Below, in pieces: positions 41,923 through 48,953 of a stretch of DNA of 64,000 bases. The DNA is from Mesobacterium pallidum. GTDB taxonomy: Bacteria; Pseudomonadota; Alphaproteobacteria; Rhodobacterales; Rhodobacteraceae. Numbering within the stretch: the first letter of the stretch is position 1; every line of letters starts with the position of its first letter. The notes under the pieces were generated by a model. The model worked only from the letters and a program-made list of their open reading frames with translations. It was not told where the DNA came from and did no database searches. The stretch spans positions 84,624-148,623 of the forward strand of contig NZ_JAIMID010000016.1 in assembly GCF_019966535.1 (NCBI RefSeq). The letters run 5' to 3'. The position numbers were made by a program, and so were the translations under genes.

Positions 41923-43119
41923 ATGAGCGTCAGTGACATCGTCATCACATCGACCGGAAAGAAGGACCCGTCCTTCACCATTCCCGTGATCGCCGCCGCC
42001 GGCGCCTTTGCCGGCATCTTCGTGGGCGCGGCCCAGGGCTCCACCCTTCTGGGCATCGTCGGCGGGGCCATCCTTCTGGCCATCCTTGCCTTCCTCTGTA
42101 TCGAGAAGCTCGGCCGGGACGGAGAGAAGATGGCCCGCTGGGGCATCCTGGCCCTGTTCGCCGTGGGCGGCTTTGCCTTCGGCGCGGTGGCCGGGCTGGT
42201 CGTCGGGCTGCTCTTCGGCTGGTTCTTCGGCTGGTTCATCTACTGGATCGGCTTCAACCGCTACCGCGCGCATCTCGTGCCCTACCTGACCCCCGGACAG
42301 GTGCTGTGGCACTACAGCTTCCGCGTGATCTGCGGGGCGATCTTCGTGTTCCTCATCACGCCGATCATCGTGGTGATGCCGCTCAGCTTCAACGCCGAGG
42401 ACTTCTTTACCTTCACCCCCGAGATGCTGAGGTTCGACCCCGAGGGCTATTCGCTCAAGCATTACCGCGACTTCTTCACCAACCCGGAATGGACCAGCGC
42501 GGTGTGGAACTCTCTCAAGATCGCGCCGGTCGCGACCTTCATCTCGGTCTCGCTGGGGACCCTGGCGGCGATCGGCCTGTCGCAGTCCCACGTGCCGGGC
42601 AAGCGCGCGATCATGGCGATCCTGATCTCGCCGATGATCGTGCCGCTGATCATCTCGGCCACGGGGATGTATTTCTTCTACTCCAAGATCGGCCTTGTCG
42701 GGACCTACTGGGGCATCGTGCTGGCCCATGCGGTGCTGGGCATCCCCTTTGTCATTATCACCGTGACCGCCACGCTGGTCGGCTTTGACCGCTCGCTGAC
42801 GCGGGCGGCGGCGAACATGGGGGCGAACCCGGTCACCACCTTCTTCCGCGTGCAGATGCCGCTGATCCTGCCGGGGGTGATCTCGGGGGGCCTCTTCGCC
42901 TTCATCACCTCGTTCGACGAGGTGGTCGTGGTGCTGTTCATCGGCTCGGCCGAGTTGCAGACCTTGCCGTGGCAGATGTTCACCGGCCTGCGCGAACAGA
43001 TTTCGCCCACGATCCTGGCCGCCGCCACGGTGCTGGTGTCGATCTCGATCGTGCTGCTGGCCATGGTCGAGATGCTGCGCCGCCGGTCCGAGCGGCTGCG
43101 GGGCATGAGCCCGGGTTAA
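41923..43119 (+). CDS. ABC permease, PotC-like, with N-terminal extension
   Basis: This is a 398 aa inner-membrane permease. The C-terminal 270 residues are the standard PotC-type unit with docking loop LTRAAANMGANPVTTFFRVQ and PLILPGVISGG. About 120 extra N-terminal residues contain hydrophobic, Gly-rich spans (TIPVIAAAGAFAGIFVGAA; GFAFGAVAGLVVGLLFGWFF). That makes both permeases of this importer longer than usual. It pairs with the PotB-like protein to form the channel. Confidence 0.88.
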   Translation: MSVSDIVITSTGKKDPSFTIPVIAAAGAFAGIFVGAAQGSTLLGIVGGAILLAILAFLCIEKLGRDGEKMARWGILALFAVGGFAFGAVAGLVVGLLFGWFFGWFIYWIGFNRYRAHLVPYLTPGQVLWHYSFRVICGAIFVFLITPIIVVMPLSFNAEDFFTFTPEMLRFDPEGYSLKHYRDFFTNPEWTSAVWNSLKIAPVATFISVSLGTLAAIGLSQSHVPGKRAIMAILISPMIVPLIISATGMYFFYSKIGLVGTYWGIVLAHAVLGIPFVIITVTATLVGFDRSLTRAAANMGANPVTTFFRVQMPLILPGVISGGLFAFITSFDEVVVVLFIGSAELQTLPWQMFTGLREQISPTILAAATVLVSISIVLLAMVEMLRRRSERLRGMSPG

Positions 43120-43131
43120 GAGGAGGCGCCG

Positions 43132-43728
43132 ATGCAACCCATCGAGTTCTGGATCTCGGTCGGCAGCACCTACAGCTATCTCACCATCGCGCGGCTCGAT
43201 GCGGTGCAACGGGACACGGGGGCGGAGGTCATCTTCCGCCCCTTTTCCGTGCGCGAGATCATGATCGAGATGGACAACGTCCCCTTTGCCAGGAAACCGG
43301 TCAAGGCGGCCTACATGTGGCGTGACATCGAGCGGCGGGCCAAGGGCTACGGTCTGGCGCCGAAACTGCCCGCGTCCTACCCGCTGGCGCAGTTCGACCT
43401 GGCCAACCGGGTGGCCGTTCTGGCCGCGCGCGAGGGCTGGATCGCTGACTATCTCAAGGCCACCTATGCCGCCTGGTTCGAACAGGGACAGCCGGCGGGC
43501 GAGCCGGAGAACTTGGCCGCGTCGCTGGCGGCCGCCGGTCAGTCCATGGACCGCATTCTGGCCGAGGCGGAGAGCGACGAGATCGGCGCAGCCTATGCCG
43601 CCGCCACGCAAGAGGCGCGGGACCGCGGCATCTTTGGCGCGCCCTCCTTCGTCTGTGCGGACGGGGAATTGTTCTGGGGCGACGATCGGTTCGAAGAGGC
43701 GATCGCCTGGCAAAAGGCCCTGGGCTGA
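43132..43728 (+). CDS. 2-hydroxychromene-2-carboxylate isomerase/DsbA-family protein
   Basis: This 198 aa thioredoxin-fold protein is of the kappa-GST/HCCA isomerase type. The start PIEFWISVGSTYSYLTIARL has the conserved Ser in place of a thiol motif. FARKPVKAAYMWRDIERRAK and GIFGAPSFVCADGELFWGDD are family hallmarks. It acts on glutathione-dependent isomerisation in naphthalene-type catabolism in characterised members; many homologues have unknown substrates. It starts 12 bp after potC and may be part of that transcript. Confidence 0.85.
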   Translation: MQPIEFWISVGSTYSYLTIARLDAVQRDTGAEVIFRPFSVREIMIEMDNVPFARKPVKAAYMWRDIERRAKGYGLAPKLPASYPLAQFDLANRVAVLAAREGWIADYLKATYAAWFEQGQPAGEPENLAASLAAAGQSMDRILAEAESDEIGAAYAAATQEARDRGIFGAPSFVCADGELFWGDDRFEEAIAWQKALG

Positions 43729-43732
43729 GGCC

Positions 43733-44509
43733 CTAGCGTTTCAGCGTCGCGAAGCGCGCGCCAAGCTCCTGCGCCGCCGCGTCCAGCCCCCAGGGCGGGT
43801 TCACCACGTAAAGGCCCGACCCGATCATGCCATGGCCTTCGCGGGCGGGGGGAAAGGCGACCTCGTGCCGGACCGCCTTGTCGATCCCGAGCGCGTCCAG
43901 CGCCCGGACCATCGGCCGGTGCAGCCCGTTCGTCAGGATCGGGTACCACATCATCAGCACACCGACGCCCCACTTGCGATGCACCTGCCCGACCAGTTTC
44001 GGCAGCGCCTGCCAGTCGCTTTTGACCTCCCACGAGGGGTCGAGCAGCATCAGACCGCGCCGCGGCTCGGGCGGGGTGAGCGACAGGGCCATCTGCAGCC
44101 CGTCCGTCTGTCGGATGTCGGCGCCGGGCAGGGCGGCGCGCAGGGCCTCCGCCTCGGTCGGGTGCAGCTCGGCCAGGGTCATGCGGTCATCTGCCCGCAG
44201 CAGGTGCCGCGCGATGAAGGGAGAGCCGGGGTAGGCGGTCGGCCCCTGCGTCTTGGCCGCCGAAAGCGCCCGGGCATAGGGGTGATCCGGCCCGAACCAA
44301 TCAGCCACGCGGGCGATGCCCTGCGCCGCCTCGCCGGTCTTGAGCGCCTCGGGGCCCGACAGGTCATACAGCGCGCGGCCCGAATGCGTCTCGAGATAGC
44401 TGAGCGGCTTGTCCTTGCGGGTCAGGTAGTCCAGCGCCTGCGCCAGCAGCGCGTGCTTGTGGACATCGGCCAGGTTCCCGGCGTGGTAGGCGTGTTGATA
44501 GGACAGCAT
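43733..44509 (-). CDS. rlmJ: 23S rRNA (adenine-2030-N6)-methyltransferase RlmJ
   Basis: This is a 258 aa SAM-dependent rRNA methyltransferase. The N-terminus MLSYQHAYHAGNLADVHKHA is nearly invariant in RlmJ. The catalytic motif is MLLDPSWEVKSDW, a variant of DPPY, and GSGLYVVNPPWGL lies near the end. ATG 44509 was chosen because the family starts here. It methylates A2030 in E. coli 23S rRNA. It is convergent with the isomerase gene 4 bp away. Confidence 0.93.
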   Translation of the reverse strand: MLSYQHAYHAGNLADVHKHALLAQALDYLTRKDKPLSYLETHSGRALYDLSGPEALKTGEAAQGIARVADWFGPDHPYARALSAAKTQGPTAYPGSPFIARHLLRADDRMTLAELHPTEAEALRAALPGADIRQTDGLQMALSLTPPEPRRGLMLLDPSWEVKSDWQALPKLVGQVHRKWGVGVLMMWYPILTNGLHRPMVRALDALGIDKAVRHEVAFPPAREGHGMIGSGLYVVNPPWGLDAAAQELGARFATLKR

Positions 44510-44540
44510 GGGCCGGGTGTGCCCGGCCCGCCGTGCCGCG

Positions 44541-44978
44541 TCAAGCCAGCCGCGCGGTGATCCGGTCGCGCACGTCCTGCAGCCGGTCACGCAGATCGGC
44601 CAGCTCGGTCAGGCTCAGCCCCGTTGCCTCGAAGATGCAACGCGTGATCTCCTCGCCCTCGCGGCGCAGGTCCTCGCCCTTGTCGGTCAGGCTGACGATC
44701 ACCACGCGTTCATCCTCGGCGCTGCGGCGGCGGGTCAGGAGCCCCGCGCTTTCCATCCGCTTGAGCAGCGGCGTCAGAGTGTTGGTCTCGAGCGACAGCG
44801 TCTCGCCCAGCTCTCCGATGCGCCGATCGTCCCTCTCCCACAGCGCGACCAGCACAAGGTACTGCGGATAGGTCAGCCCCAACGGCGCCAGCAGCGGGCG
44901 GTAAAGCCGGGTCATCGCATGATCGGCCGAGTAGAGCGCGTGGCACAGCATATCGGCGGTGGCGGGAATGTGGGTCAT
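44541..44978 (-). CDS. ohrR: OhrR-type MarR regulator
   Basis: This 145 aa winged-helix repressor senses organic hydroperoxides. The reactive Cys12 (ADMLCHALYSAD) is followed by LGLTYPQYLVLVALWERDDR and the wing region RMESAGLLTRRRSAEDERVV, the OhrR pattern. It is divergent from ohr, and the 111-bp region between them carries repeated ATCGCRCACGATWTA boxes, one per promoter direction. Oxidation of the cysteine should release it from these sites. ATG 44978 is favoured because the family begins just before the reactive Cys. Confidence 0.9.
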   Translation of the reverse strand: MTHIPATADMLCHALYSADHAMTRLYRPLLAPLGLTYPQYLVLVALWERDDRRIGELGETLSLETNTLTPLLKRMESAGLLTRRRSAEDERVVIVSLTDKGEDLRREGEEITRCIFEATGLSLTELADLRDRLQDVRDRITARLA

Positions 44979-44987
44979 GTTTCCAAG

Positions 44988-45078
44988 ATAAATCGTGCGC
45001 GATCTAATCGCAAGGTGTTGCAAGGCCGGCTCAGCCACCCTACGTGTATCGCACACGATATAATCTCACACGATACAA
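44988..45078. promoter_or_regulatory. divergent OhrR operator region with three related boxes
   Basis: ATCGCGCACGATTTAT is read on the minus strand at 45003-44988, ATCGCACACGATATAA on the plus strand at 45048-45063, and a third, partial TCTCACACGATACAA lies at 45064-45078. They differ at three positions or fewer between the first two. One faces ohrR and two face ohr. This differs from the classic TACAATT-type OhrR site, so the box is proposed from repetition and position. Confidence 0.65.
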
Positions 45079-45089
45079 AGGGGAACGCC

Positions 45090-45518
45090 ATGACCATCCA
45101 GCCCGTCTACACCGCCGAAGCCTATGCCACCGGGGGCCGCGACGGACGTGCCGCCACCGCTGACGGCACCATCGATCTGCGCCTCGATCCGCCGAAGGAA
45201 ATGGGCGGCAAGGGCGAAGGCAACAACCCCGAGCAGCTCTTCGCCGCCGGGTACGCGGCCTGCTACATCGGCGCGATGAAATTCGCGACGACGCAGGACA
45301 AGAGCCTCGCCAAGGTGCCCGCCAATACCAAGGTCACCGCGCATGTGGGGATCGGGCCGCGCAGCGACGGCGGCTTTGGCCTCAAGGTCGATCTGACCGT
45401 GTCCATGCCCGGCCTGACGGCCGAAGAGGCGCAGGCCGTTGCCGATGCCGGCCACGCGATCTGCCCCTATTCCAACGCGGTGAAGGGCAACGTCGCGGTC
45501 ACGACCACCGTGGCCTGA
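45090..45518 (+). CDS. ohr: organic hydroperoxide resistance protein Ohr
   Basis: This 142 aa Cys-based peroxidase detoxifies organic hydroperoxides. Both catalytic cysteines are in place, Cys58 in FAAGYAACYIGAMKF and Cys125 in GHAICPYSNAVKGN, with the Arg of RDGRA near the N-terminus. AAAGGGGAA precedes ATG 45090. It is controlled by the divergent ohrR. A strong hairpin terminator follows. Confidence 0.95.
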   Translation: MTIQPVYTAEAYATGGRDGRAATADGTIDLRLDPPKEMGGKGEGNNPEQLFAAGYAACYIGAMKFATTQDKSLAKVPANTKVTAHVGIGPRSDGGFGLKVDLTVSMPGLTAEEAQAVADAGHAICPYSNAVKGNVAVTTTVA

Positions 45519-45528
45519 GCCCAATGAA

Positions 45529-45560
45529 AAAGGCGCGCGGGATCCCGCCCGCGCGCCTTT
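45529..45560. terminator. bidirectional terminator between ohr and ilvE
   Basis: AAAGGCGCGCGGG and CCCGCGCGCCTTT pair perfectly over 13 bp around 6 bases between convergent genes, with A/T runs at both outer ends. Confidence 0.85.
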
Positions 45561-45581
45561 CCCGTTCCTGTGGCCCGCCGA

Positions 45582-46448
45582 TCAGCTGCGGACCAGCTTC
45601 TCGTAGCTGGTCGCGATGTCCTTGGTCAGCGCGCCGACCTCGAAGGTGTACTCGCCGATCTGACCCACCGGCGTGACCTCGGCCGCCGAACCGGTCAGCC
45701 AACACTGCTCGAACCCTTCCAGCTCGGACGGCTCGATATAGCGCTCGTGCACGGTGATGCCCTTTTCCTTGAGCATGCCGATGACGGTCTGGCGCGTCAG
45801 CCCGTTCAGGATCGCGTCGGGCAGGGGCGTGTGAACGTCTCCGTCCTTGACGAAGAAGACGTTGGCGCCCGTCGCCTCGGCCACGTAGCCGCGGTAGTCG
45901 AAGAACATCGCGTCCGAGCAGCCCTTGGCCTCGGCCGCGTGCTTGGACATGGTGCAGATCATGTAAAGACCGGCCGCCTTGGCGGCAGTCGGGATCGTCT
46001 CGGGGCTCGGGCGTTTCCAGCGCGCGATGTCGAGCTTGGCACCCTTCATCTTGGCGTCGCCGTAGTAGTCACCCCAGGACCAGGCGGCCACGGCCATGCG
46101 GACCGGGTTGCGGGCCGAACTGACGCCCATGTCGGGGCCCGCCCCGCGGAAGGCGACGACGCGGACATAGGCATTGTCGAGCCCGTTGGCGTCGAGCACG
46201 GCGCGCTTGGCCTCTTCGATCTGGTCGACCGAATAGGGGATCGGCATCTCCATCAGCTCGCCGGATTTCAGCAGCCGTTCCGAGTGCTTGCGGGACAGGA
46301 AAACCTTGCCGTCGTAGCACCGCTCGCCCTCGAATACGGAGGACGCGTAATGCAGGGCATGGCTGAGAATGTGGACCTTGGCATCGCGCCATTCCACCAA
46401 CTTGCCGTCCATCCAGATCTTGCCGTCCATATCGTCGTAGCCAGTCAT
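45582..46448 (-). CDS. ilvE: branched-chain amino acid aminotransferase
   Basis: This 288 aa fold-type IV PLP enzyme carries out the last step of Val, Leu and Ile synthesis. Motifs are GKIWMDGKLVEWRDAKVHIL, HALHYASSVFEGERCYDG, YVRVVAFRGAG and AEATGANVFFVKDG; the PLP lysine is in the TAAKAAGLY region. ATG 46448 follows GAGGA. Divergent petP lies 158 bp upstream. Confidence 0.92.
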   Translation of the reverse strand: MTGYDDMDGKIWMDGKLVEWRDAKVHILSHALHYASSVFEGERCYDGKVFLSRKHSERLLKSGELMEMPIPYSVDQIEEAKRAVLDANGLDNAYVRVVAFRGAGPDMGVSSARNPVRMAVAAWSWGDYYGDAKMKGAKLDIARWKRPSPETIPTAAKAAGLYMICTMSKHAAEAKGCSDAMFFDYRGYVAEATGANVFFVKDGDVHTPLPDAILNGLTRQTVIGMLKEKGITVHERYIEPSELEGFEQCWLTGSAAEVTPVGQIGEYTFEVGALTKDIATSYEKLVRS

Positions 46449-46556
46449 CGGCCTATCCTCTTCGGGTCCTCTGTTTTCCACTTGTTGCGCTGGATCGGTC
46501 CGCATCGGACATAAAGTTGCGCAAAAGCTGCGACTCGCTAACAGTTGAGACTTGGA

Positions 46557-46575
46557 ATGTCAACAAGGCTGACAT
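46557..46575. promoter_or_regulatory. palindrome upstream of petP
   Basis: ATGTCAACAAGGCTGACAT has perfect 6-bp arms with a 7-base centre, 32 bp before petP. MarR-type regulators often repress their own genes from such sites, so autoregulation by PetP is possible. Confidence 0.4.
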
Positions 46576-46606
46576 AAACTGCCCGCAAAGCAGGCGGAGA
46601 GTGAAC

Positions 46607-47122
46607 ATGGCAGACGGGCGCACGGCCACCGGGGGAGAGGCGCTTCTCTTCCTCACCGACGATCAGGTGCGGCAGGGGATCGAGGCGATGTACTTTGCCT
46701 ATCGCGCCTTCACCGCCGATCCCGACCGCATCCTCGAGGACCTGTCCTACGGACGGGCGCATCACCGGGCGCTGCATTTCATCAACGGCGCGCCGGGCAC
46801 GACGGTCAACAACCTGCTGCGCATCCTCGGCGTGACCAAGCAATCGCTGAACCGCGTGCTGCGGACGCTGATCGAGGACGGGTTGGTCGAAAGCCGCGTC
46901 GGCCGGGCCGATCGGCGCGAACGGCACCTGTTCCTGACCGAGGAAGGCGAGACGCTGGAACGGCAGCTGTCGGACGCGCAACGGGCGCGGATGCGCGCGG
47001 CCTACCGCAAGGCCGGCCCCGAGGCCGTGGCCGGGTTCCGCAGCGTTCTTGACGCGATCATGGACCCCGAGATGCGAGAGCAGTACAAGGCGATGCGGGA
47101 CACCCGCCAATCGGGAGGATGA
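46607..47122 (+). CDS. petP: MarR-family regulator PetP
   Basis: This 171 aa winged-helix regulator has FLTDDQVRQGIEAMYFAYRA near the start, the HTH NNLLRILGVTKQSLNRVLRT and the wing ESRVGRADRRERHLFLTEEG. The pairing with a response regulator directly downstream matches petP-petR of Rhodobacter, where the two lie by the bc1 complex genes. Here petABC is not adjacent. GCGGAGAG precedes ATG 46607. Its stop lies 6 bp before petR. Confidence 0.8.
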   Translation: MADGRTATGGEALLFLTDDQVRQGIEAMYFAYRAFTADPDRILEDLSYGRAHHRALHFINGAPGTTVNNLLRILGVTKQSLNRVLRTLIEDGLVESRVGRADRRERHLFLTEEGETLERQLSDAQRARMRAAYRKAGPEAVAGFRSVLDAIMDPEMREQYKAMRDTRQSGG

Positions 47123-47127
47123 CGGGC

Positions 47128-47829
47128 ATGAGCGACCCGGACGCACATCTGCTGATCGTCGATGACGACGAACGCATCCGCACCCTTCTGCAGAAGTTCC
47201 TGGTACGGAACGGTTTCCTGGTGACGGCCGCCCGGGATGCCGCCCATGCGCGGCGCATCCTGACGGGGCTCGATTTCGACCTGATCGTGCTCGACATCAT
47301 GATGCCGGGCGAGGACGGGATCGCCCTGACCCGGTCGCTGCGCGAGAGCTCAATGACACCGATCCTGCTGCTGACCGCGCGGGGCGAGACCGAGAACCGG
47401 ATCGAGGGGCTCGAGGCCGGGGCGGACGACTACCTCGCAAAGCCGTTCGAACCCAAGGAGCTGCTGCTGCGGATCAACGCGATCCTGCGGCGCATGCCCG
47501 AGGTCGACAAGACCGAGGTCGCCCCCAAGGTGCTGAACCTCGGCGAGATCCGCTATGACCTCGAACGCGGCGAACTATGGCGCGGCGAGGAACTGGTGCG
47601 CCTGACGGCCACCGAATCGCAGCTGATGCGGATCTTCGCCGCCCAGGCGGGCGAGCCGGTGAGCCGTGCCAAGCTGGTCGAGGACCTGGGCCGGGACCGG
47701 GGCCAGGCGCAGGAACGCGCGGTGGATGTGCAGATCACCCGCCTGCGGCGCAAGATCGAGAACGACAGCAAGCAGCCGCGGTACCTGCAGACGGTGCGCG
47801 GCGCGGGCTACATGCTGGCGCCGGACTGA
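47128..47829 (+). CDS. petR: response regulator PetR (OmpR family)
   Basis: This 233 aa two-component regulator has a receiver domain with the acidic pocket IVDDDERIR, the phospho-acceptor Asp56 (IVLDIMMPGEDG), Thr in LLTARGE and Lys in LAKPFEPKE. The C-terminal winged helix has RLTATESQLMRIFAAQAGEP and VDVQITRLRRKIENDSKQPR. ATG 47128 is chosen because GGAGG is 9 bases upstream; the ATG at 47119 abuts it. No kinase gene is adjacent. In R. capsulatus PetR is needed for growth. Confidence 0.88.
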   Translation: MSDPDAHLLIVDDDERIRTLLQKFLVRNGFLVTAARDAAHARRILTGLDFDLIVLDIMMPGEDGIALTRSLRESSMTPILLLTARGETENRIEGLEAGADDYLAKPFEPKELLLRINAILRRMPEVDKTEVAPKVLNLGEIRYDLERGELWRGEELVRLTATESQLMRIFAAQAGEPVSRAKLVEDLGRDRGQAQERAVDVQITRLRRKIENDSKQPRYLQTVRGAGYMLAPD

Positions 47830-47844
47830 TTGGCTGGCCGGGCA

Positions 47845-47876
47845 GGGGGGCGCTGCCCCCCGTCACCTTTGGTGAC
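47845..47876. terminator. two hairpins after petR
   Basis: GGGGGGC/GCCCCCC (47845-47861, loop GCT) and GTCACC/GGTGAC (47862-47876, loop TTT) follow the petR stop. They are between convergent petR and pyrF and probably end one or both transcripts. Confidence 0.55.
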
Positions 47877-47883
47877 TCCCCGC

Positions 47884-47949
47884 GGAGTACTTTCGGAATA
47901 ATGAAAGGAGGGTGTGGCGCATGGCCTTTCATTATTCTCCAAATACTCC
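47884..47949. repeat. long imperfect inverted repeat between petR and pyrF
   Basis: GGAGTACTTTCGGAATAATG-type sequence at 47884-47908 is mirrored at 47925-47949 (CCTTTCATTATTCTCCAAAT followed by ACTCC). The stem is AT-rich. It shares AGTATTTG and GAATAATGAAAGG with the element at 33355-33375 and resembles the arms at 9490-9563, so it is a member of a dispersed family. It may also serve as a terminator. Confidence 0.65.
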
Positions 47950-47977
47950 CGCCGGAGGCATTTAAATCCGAAAGCGC

Positions 47978-48673
47978 TCAGATCGCGGCCAGCTCTTCGG
48001 TGATGGCCTTGGCCGCCGCCTGCGGGTTGGCGGCCTTCCACACCGGGCGGCCGACCACGATGTGATCAGCGCCAGCCACGATGGCGCTGGCCGGGGTTGC
48101 GACGCGTTTCTGGTCGCCAAGGGCCGCGCCGGCGGGGCGCACGCCGGGGGTGACGATCAGCTTGCCGGCGGCCTGCGGCAGGGCGCGGATGCGGGCGGCT
48201 TCCTGTGGCGAGGCGATGACGCCGTCGGCCCCGGCCTCCATCGCGCGGGCGGCGCGGGTTTCCACCAGGTCCGCGATATCGCCCGGCACCATCAGCCCGT
48301 CGTCGAGGTCCTGCCGGTCGAGCGAGGTGAGGATCGTCACCGCGAGGATCTTGAGGTTCGACCCCGCCGCGCCCTCCATCGCCGCGCGGACCACGTGCGG
48401 GTCGCCGTGGACGGTCAGGAAATCGAGGTCGAACTGCGCGATCCCGCGCACCGCCGCCTCGACCGTGGCGCCGATGTCGAAGAACTTCATGTCGAGGAAG
48501 ATGCGCTTGCCGTGCTCCTGCTTGAGCTCGTTGGCCAACGCCAGGCCGCCCCGGGTCAGCATGCCGAGGCCGATCTTGTAGAAGCTGACCGTGTTGCCAA
48601 GGGCCTGCGTCAGTTCGAGGCCGGCCACGACATTCGGCACGTCGAGGGCGACGATGAGGCGATCGTCGGACAT
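47978..48673 (-). CDS. pyrF: orotidine 5'-phosphate decarboxylase
   Basis: This 231 aa TIM-barrel enzyme makes UMP from OMP in de novo pyrimidine synthesis. It starts MSDDRLIVALDVPNVVAGLE. The catalytic Lys-Asp set is FLDMKFFDIGATV; phosphate-binding TPGVRPAGA and VGRPVW are in place. ATG 48673 with GGGGAGC upstream is used; in-frame codons further up run into a 23-bp tandem repeat and are not supported. The leader between that repeat and the start is 55 bp. Confidence 0.93.
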   Translation of the reverse strand: MSDDRLIVALDVPNVVAGLELTQALGNTVSFYKIGLGMLTRGGLALANELKQEHGKRIFLDMKFFDIGATVEAAVRGIAQFDLDFLTVHGDPHVVRAAMEGAAGSNLKILAVTILTSLDRQDLDDGLMVPGDIADLVETRAARAMEAGADGVIASPQEAARIRALPQAAGKLIVTPGVRPAGAALGDQKRVATPASAIVAGADHIVVGRPVWKAANPQAAAKAITEELAAI

Positions 48674-48728
48674 GGGGAGCTCCTGCGGCTGATGGATCTC
48701 GTCGCTTTTGGCAGAGCGGGGGCGTCGT

Positions 48729-48843
48729 GGCAAGCCGCGCAAGAAAGGGGTGGCAAGCCGCGCAAGAAAGGGGTGGCAAGCCGCGCAAGAAAGGGGTGGC
48801 AAGCCGCGCAAGAAGGGGGCGGCAAGCCGCGCAGGAAAGGGGC
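48729..48843. repeat. tandem repeat, five 23-bp units
   Basis: Five units of GGCAAGCCGCGCAAGAAAGG followed by GGT or GGC run head to tail, three identical and two with one to three changes. It lies upstream of pyrF and of the divergent BNR-repeat protein gene. The unit length is not a multiple of three, so it is not a coding repeat in one frame. Such arrays often vary in copy number between strains. Confidence 0.9.
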
Positions 48844-48953
48844 GGGACCTTGGCGCAAGCGGTCTGGCAAGGCGCCGCCGGCAACGATGCAAGACGAGCG
48901 ACAGGCGGCCCGCGCCGTGCTACGCTCGATCCGCGATCAGGGCGGAGGCGCGC

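Noticed and set aside
48729..48843. CRISPR array
   Set aside because: The 23-bp units are directly adjacent with no spacers, and no cas gene is near. It is a tandem repeat.
47978..48892. Extended pyrF start within the tandem repeat
   Set aside because: The extra N-terminus would be a translated 23-bp repeat with Arg/Pro/Cys-rich sequence. ATG 48673 with a ribosome binding site matches the family start.
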